A DNA stretch of 64,000 bases, taken from contig JAILIC010000087.1 in assembly GCA_024695475.1 (NCBI GenBank), positions 29,223 to 93,222 on the forward strand, read 5' to 3'. A model generated the notes under the pieces. The model was not told where the DNA came from. It was given only the letters and a program-made list of their open reading frames with translations, and searched no databases. Positions 61,598 through 64,000 of the stretch are shown piece by piece. Origin of the DNA: Treponema sp. (GTDB lineage Bacteria; Spirochaetota; Spirochaetia; Treponematales; Treponemataceae). Position 1 is the first letter of the stretch, and each line of letters opens with the position of its first letter. The translations under genes were made by a program, and so were the position numbers.

Positions 61598-62167
61598 TTA
61601 CTGATCGTTGTTTTGTATGAGTTTTGTGATATAGAGACCGATTGCGGCGCTCATGAGTGCATGTGGGTAGGCCTTTGTCCCTATGTTGTTGAAAACTTCT
61701 TTTTGTTCAATTTCCATGTAGTGTACGTATTCATCATCATCAAGTTGTTGTTCATGTGTGTGTGATAATTCTAATGCTGCATAGATGTGACAATGATTTG
61801 AAAATAGTGCAGGATTGGGGTTCATTGTCCCTAAATGAATTAATTTTCCCGCTGTGTAACCGGTTTCTTCTCGGAGTTCGCGGGCTGCAGCATGTTCTGG
61901 AGCTTCACCCTTGTCAATAACTCCTCCTGGAAATTCTATGCTGATATTTTTTTCACCATGACGCCATTGTTTTACCATGAGAAATTTTGTTCCTATAACA
62001 GGAATGGTTATAACCCAATCGGGGGCATCCATGACAACGTAATTTCCTTTTTTGCCATCAGGAGAGATGCTTTCAGTTTCGTTAACAGTCATGACCGCAG
62101 TTTTGCATATTTCTTTGCGGTTTTTTTCAGTCCAACATAATGTGGTATCAGTGGAGGGTGTATTCAT
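61598..62167 (-). CDS. Nudix hydrolase, ADP-ribose pyrophosphatase type
   Basis: A 189-residue cytosolic Nudix hydrolase. The box G-x5-E-x7-REUxEExGU is complete: GGVIDKGEAP, then AARELREETG. The preceding KQWRHGEKNISIEFPGG is typical of the ADP-ribose/NADH pyrophosphatase branch. The N-terminal 25 residues are variable and the true start could be a later ATG (MTVNETESIS). It is a single minus-strand gene, convergent with the LysM-like gene. Confidence 0.82.
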   Translation of the reverse strand: MNTPSTDTTLCWTEKNRKEICKTAVMTVNETESISPDGKKGNYVVMDAPDWVITIPVIGTKFLMVKQWRHGEKNISIEFPGGVIDKGEAPEHAAARELREETGYTAGKLIHLGTMNPNPALFSNHCHIYAALELSHTHEQQLDDDEYVHYMEIEQKEVFNNIGTKAYPHALMSAAIGLYITKLIQNNDQ

Positions 62168-62263
62168 AGAAAAGTCTCTTTTGCTTTACGAGTGGTTGAA
62201 TTTGTCATATAGTATAATAGAGTTGGCGTATAAAAACAATTGATTTTATAGCGGGAGATAACC

Positions 62264-63085
62264 ATGGCAATTATAACAATATCACGTCAAGTGGCGGCGT
62301 TAGGTGATGAAATAGCATCAAAAACAGCTGAAAAATTGCAGTACCGTTTTATTAACCGAAAAATGATTGAAAAACGTATTGTTGAGCTAGGGTTTCCTGA
62401 GGAAAAATTGCAAAAATATGATGAAAAAAAGCCGGGCTTTTTTGCCTCTTTGGTAAAAGATAGGGATGAATATTTAGGTTACCTGCAGACTGCTGTTTTA
62501 GAAGCTGCATCTGAGGGAAATTGTATCTTAATAGGACGTGGTGCATTTATTATTTTAGAACAATTGGTTAACCATGTTGCATTGCGTTTTGTTGCAGATG
62601 ATGATGTGAGGTTACGGAGATTACAAAAGGAATTTTCTTGGAATGAAAAGCAGGCTGCACAGCGAATTTCGGAGAGTGATACAAATCGTTTGGGCTTTCA
62701 TAAAAGTTTTTTCAATCTAGCGAATGAGGATCCTTGCCATTTTCATATGGTTTTTAATACTGGGTTACTTGATGAGGAGCTTGTTTCTGATTTTATTGTT
62801 TCGTTTGTGCATAGATACATAACAAAAGAAAAAGAAATAGCTGGAAAAAAGAAACTGGAAGAGTTGTTGAAGGCTCAGCATTTGGTTAATTATCTTATCT
62901 TTGATTGTAATCTCGATGTTGATTTTTTGCATGCAGTGATAGATGGCAAAACTATTATTTTGCAGGGGCTGTCTGACTCTTCTGCAAGTATAGAAAAAGT
63001 TGTAGTATGTGCTTCTAAAAAAATGCCAGGATATAAAATTGAATCAGCAATAAATGTTGTTCAAGATTTTAGAGCATATCGATAA
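62264..63085 (+). CDS. Cytidylate kinase-like protein with a BON-like C-terminus
   Basis: A 273-residue protein of the cytidylate-kinase-like family: ITISRQ at the start, FINRKMIEKRIVELGFPEEKLQKYDEKKPGFF, CILIGRGAFIILEQ, and VALRFVADDDVRLRRL. The P-loop is unusual: where relatives have GSGG, this reads ISRQVAALGDEIA, so nucleotide binding may differ. The last 70 residues (LVNYLIFDCNLDVDFLHAVIDGKTIILQGLSDSSASIEKVV) look like a BON-type domain (inference). GGGAG stands before the ATG at 62264. pgsA follows 22 bases later. Confidence 0.7.
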   Translation: MAIITISRQVAALGDEIASKTAEKLQYRFINRKMIEKRIVELGFPEEKLQKYDEKKPGFFASLVKDRDEYLGYLQTAVLEAASEGNCILIGRGAFIILEQLVNHVALRFVADDDVRLRRLQKEFSWNEKQAAQRISESDTNRLGFHKSFFNLANEDPCHFHMVFNTGLLDEELVSDFIVSFVHRYITKEKEIAGKKKLEELLKAQHLVNYLIFDCNLDVDFLHAVIDGKTIILQGLSDSSASIEKVVVCASKKMPGYKIESAINVVQDFRAYR

Positions 63086-63107
63086 AAAAATAAGGAAGGT
63101 TGTTATT

Positions 63108-63734
63108 ATGAAAATGTCAAATAGATTTACAATGACGCGTATAATTTTTGCTCCGATTTTCTTTTTGCTTTATTTTATACCGATTTGGACTCATTGCTTT
63201 GTTCGAGAGTCTGTTTTTATTTTAATACCGTTGCTGGCCTTTGGTGAGTTTACGGATTTTCTTGATGGTTTTTTTGCGAGACGTCATAATGAAGTGAGTG
63301 ATTTTGGTAAGTTATTTGACCCTTTTGCTGATGTTGTTTTACATCTGACGACGCTTTGTTGTTTTATGTTGCCAGGCTATGATAAAACGGTAAATTCAGG
63401 ACTTATTTCACCAATAGTATTTTTACTTATTATGTATCGGGAGTTTGGCATGACCTTTGTGCGCATGATTGCTACGAAAAAAGGAATTGCGATTGCGGCA
63501 AGAAAAGGCGGAAAGTTTAAAACGGTATTGTATGTGGTTGTTGGCTTTTATTGTTTATTTTTAGAGAGCTTGACTCGTTTGGATGTTTTGCCAGCAAGCT
63601 TTACAGCGCTAAAACTTGTAGCTACGGTTCTTTCTATTTGTGCGGTCGTTGCCTGTTATAGCTCTTTCTTAGATTATTTGGTACATTTTGGATCAGTTTT
63701 TTCAGGTGAAGCATCTGATACCGGAAAAAAATAA
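63108..63734 (+). CDS. pgsA: CDP-alcohol phosphatidyltransferase, probably phosphatidylglycerophosphate synthase
   Basis: A 208-residue inner-membrane enzyme with about four to five hydrophobic segments. The CDP-alcohol signature D-G-x2-A-R-x8-G-x3-D-x3-D is complete (DGFFARR through FDPFAD). PgsA joins glycerol-3-phosphate to CDP-diacylglycerol. The N-terminal SNRFTMTRIIFAPIFF is typical of PgsA. AAGGAAGG stands eight bases ahead of ATG 63108; the longer frame overlaps the previous gene. Confidence 0.87.
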   Translation: MKMSNRFTMTRIIFAPIFFLLYFIPIWTHCFVRESVFILIPLLAFGEFTDFLDGFFARRHNEVSDFGKLFDPFADVVLHLTTLCCFMLPGYDKTVNSGLISPIVFLLIMYREFGMTFVRMIATKKGIAIAARKGGKFKTVLYVVVGFYCLFLESLTRLDVLPASFTALKLVATVLSICAVVACYSSFLDYLVHFGSVFSGEASDTGKK

Positions 63735-63764
63735 AAAAAATATATTTTTTTTGGAAAAAAGTTA

Positions 63765-63793
63765 TTGACACAAAAATGTGTTTGGTATATATT
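63765..63793 (+). promoter_or_regulatory. Strong promoter, probably of an rRNA operon
   Basis: Perfect TTGACA (63765-63770), 17-base spacer, TATATT (63788-63793), preceded by A- and T-rich tracts. ACACA (63768-63772) and TGTGT (63777-63781) form a small palindrome around four A in the -35/spacer region. Confidence 0.75.
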
Positions 63794-63799
63794 CATACT

Positions 63800-64000
63800 C
63801 ACCTCGCTGAGAGGTACTAAACAAGCTGGTAAATACTGATAAAGTATAGAAAAGCGTGTAGTTCTTTGATAATAAAAAGGGAAGGGAAGAAAAGACAAGT
63901 AGGAATGCAGAGATGCAGGAAAACTTGAGTAAGGAAAAGTGCCAGAGAAAAGGGAATACCGAAAAAATGAACCGAGAGGTTCGACAATTTCTTTTCAAGC
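63800..64000 (+). ncRNA. Non-coding leader of a stable-RNA (probably 16S rRNA) operon, partial
   Basis: No protein frame with a ribosome site occurs here. The sequence holds a small hairpin (ACCTC/GAGGT), a boxA-like GTTCTTTGA at about 63861-63869, and GAACC-GAGA-GGTTC (63969-63982) with a GNRA tetraloop. A strong promoter followed by a boxA-like element and a long untranslated leader is how rRNA operons begin. The mature 16S start is not in the window, so this remains an inference. Confidence 0.5.

Overview
The window is a chromosomal segment of an AT-rich bacterium, most likely a spirochaete of the genus Treponema (inference from gene content). The signs are: a regulatory-looking PTS (HPr, HPr kinase and a PtsN-type EIIA, with no sugar permease in view), spirochaete-type lipoprotein and LysM-like protein pairs, a cytidylate-kinase-like protein next to pgsA, a double cyclic-nucleotide-binding regulator, secreted SH3 and formylglycine-enzyme-like proteins, and a fermentative [FeFe] hydrogenase. 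It has no prophage, intact insertion sequence or CRISPR array. Most genes are housekeeping, in short operons with clear hairpin terminators.

Layout. 1-5 kb: an ATP-grasp ligase, then the fabD-fabG-fabF-fabZ fatty acid operon. 5-6.1 kb: a secreted SH3 protein, a decayed partial copy of it, and a short GC-rich tract with a tandem 22-bp repeat. 6.1-16 kb: an NCS2 nucleobase permease, a threonine-synthase-fold protein that has lost its PLP lysine, then a minus-strand group (hypothetical, PflX-like radical SAM protein, MalQ, a 1199-residue GH13 protein). 16-22 kb: PtsN, a hypothetical, a lytic transglycosylase, and rex-serC-serA. 21-26 kb: a rhomboid protease followed by an N-end-rule set (clpS, clpA, aat) and a hypothetical. 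26-29 kb: a basic-amino-acid decarboxylase divergent from purB. 29-37 kb: a Gld-like ABC export operon divergent from a 1050-residue surface protein. 37-42.7 kb: SH3 and FGE-like secreted proteins, purC, an SPFH protein and a PNPOx-like protein. 42.8-46.4 kb: a NuoF/GltD-type flavoprotein with an [FeFe] hydrogenase. 46.5-54 kb: tRNA-Thr, a cNMP-binding regulator, a PHP phosphatase, a flavin-rich fumarate-reductase-like protein, comM, tRNA-Leu and a DUF1015 protein. 54-64 kb: rpoN, hpf, hprK-ptsH-lexA-holA, a PC4/YdbC-like protein, a lipoprotein/LysM-like pair, a Nudix hydrolase, a cytidylate-kinase-like protein, pgsA, and finally a strong promoter and leader that look like the start of a stable-RNA (probably rRNA) operon.

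How the genes fit together. Rex (NADH/NAD sensing) lies in the same window as an [FeFe] hydrogenase with an NAD(P)H-type partner, which suits a fermenter that disposes of electrons as H2. MalQ and the GH13 protein point to glycogen or maltodextrin turnover. Aat, ClpS and ClpA together form a compact N-degron pathway.

The most striking sequence-level pattern is that many promoters place the -10 hexamer exactly 6 nt before an ATG that has no Shine-Dalgarno sequence. This predicts a sizeable class of leaderless mRNAs, including rpoN, hprK, ptsN, clpS and the rhomboid gene. Other points worth a second look are the K107R threonine-synthase pseudoenzyme, the lysine-tailed GH13 protein, possible Rex boxes, and several palindromes or 5' hairpins next to start signals.
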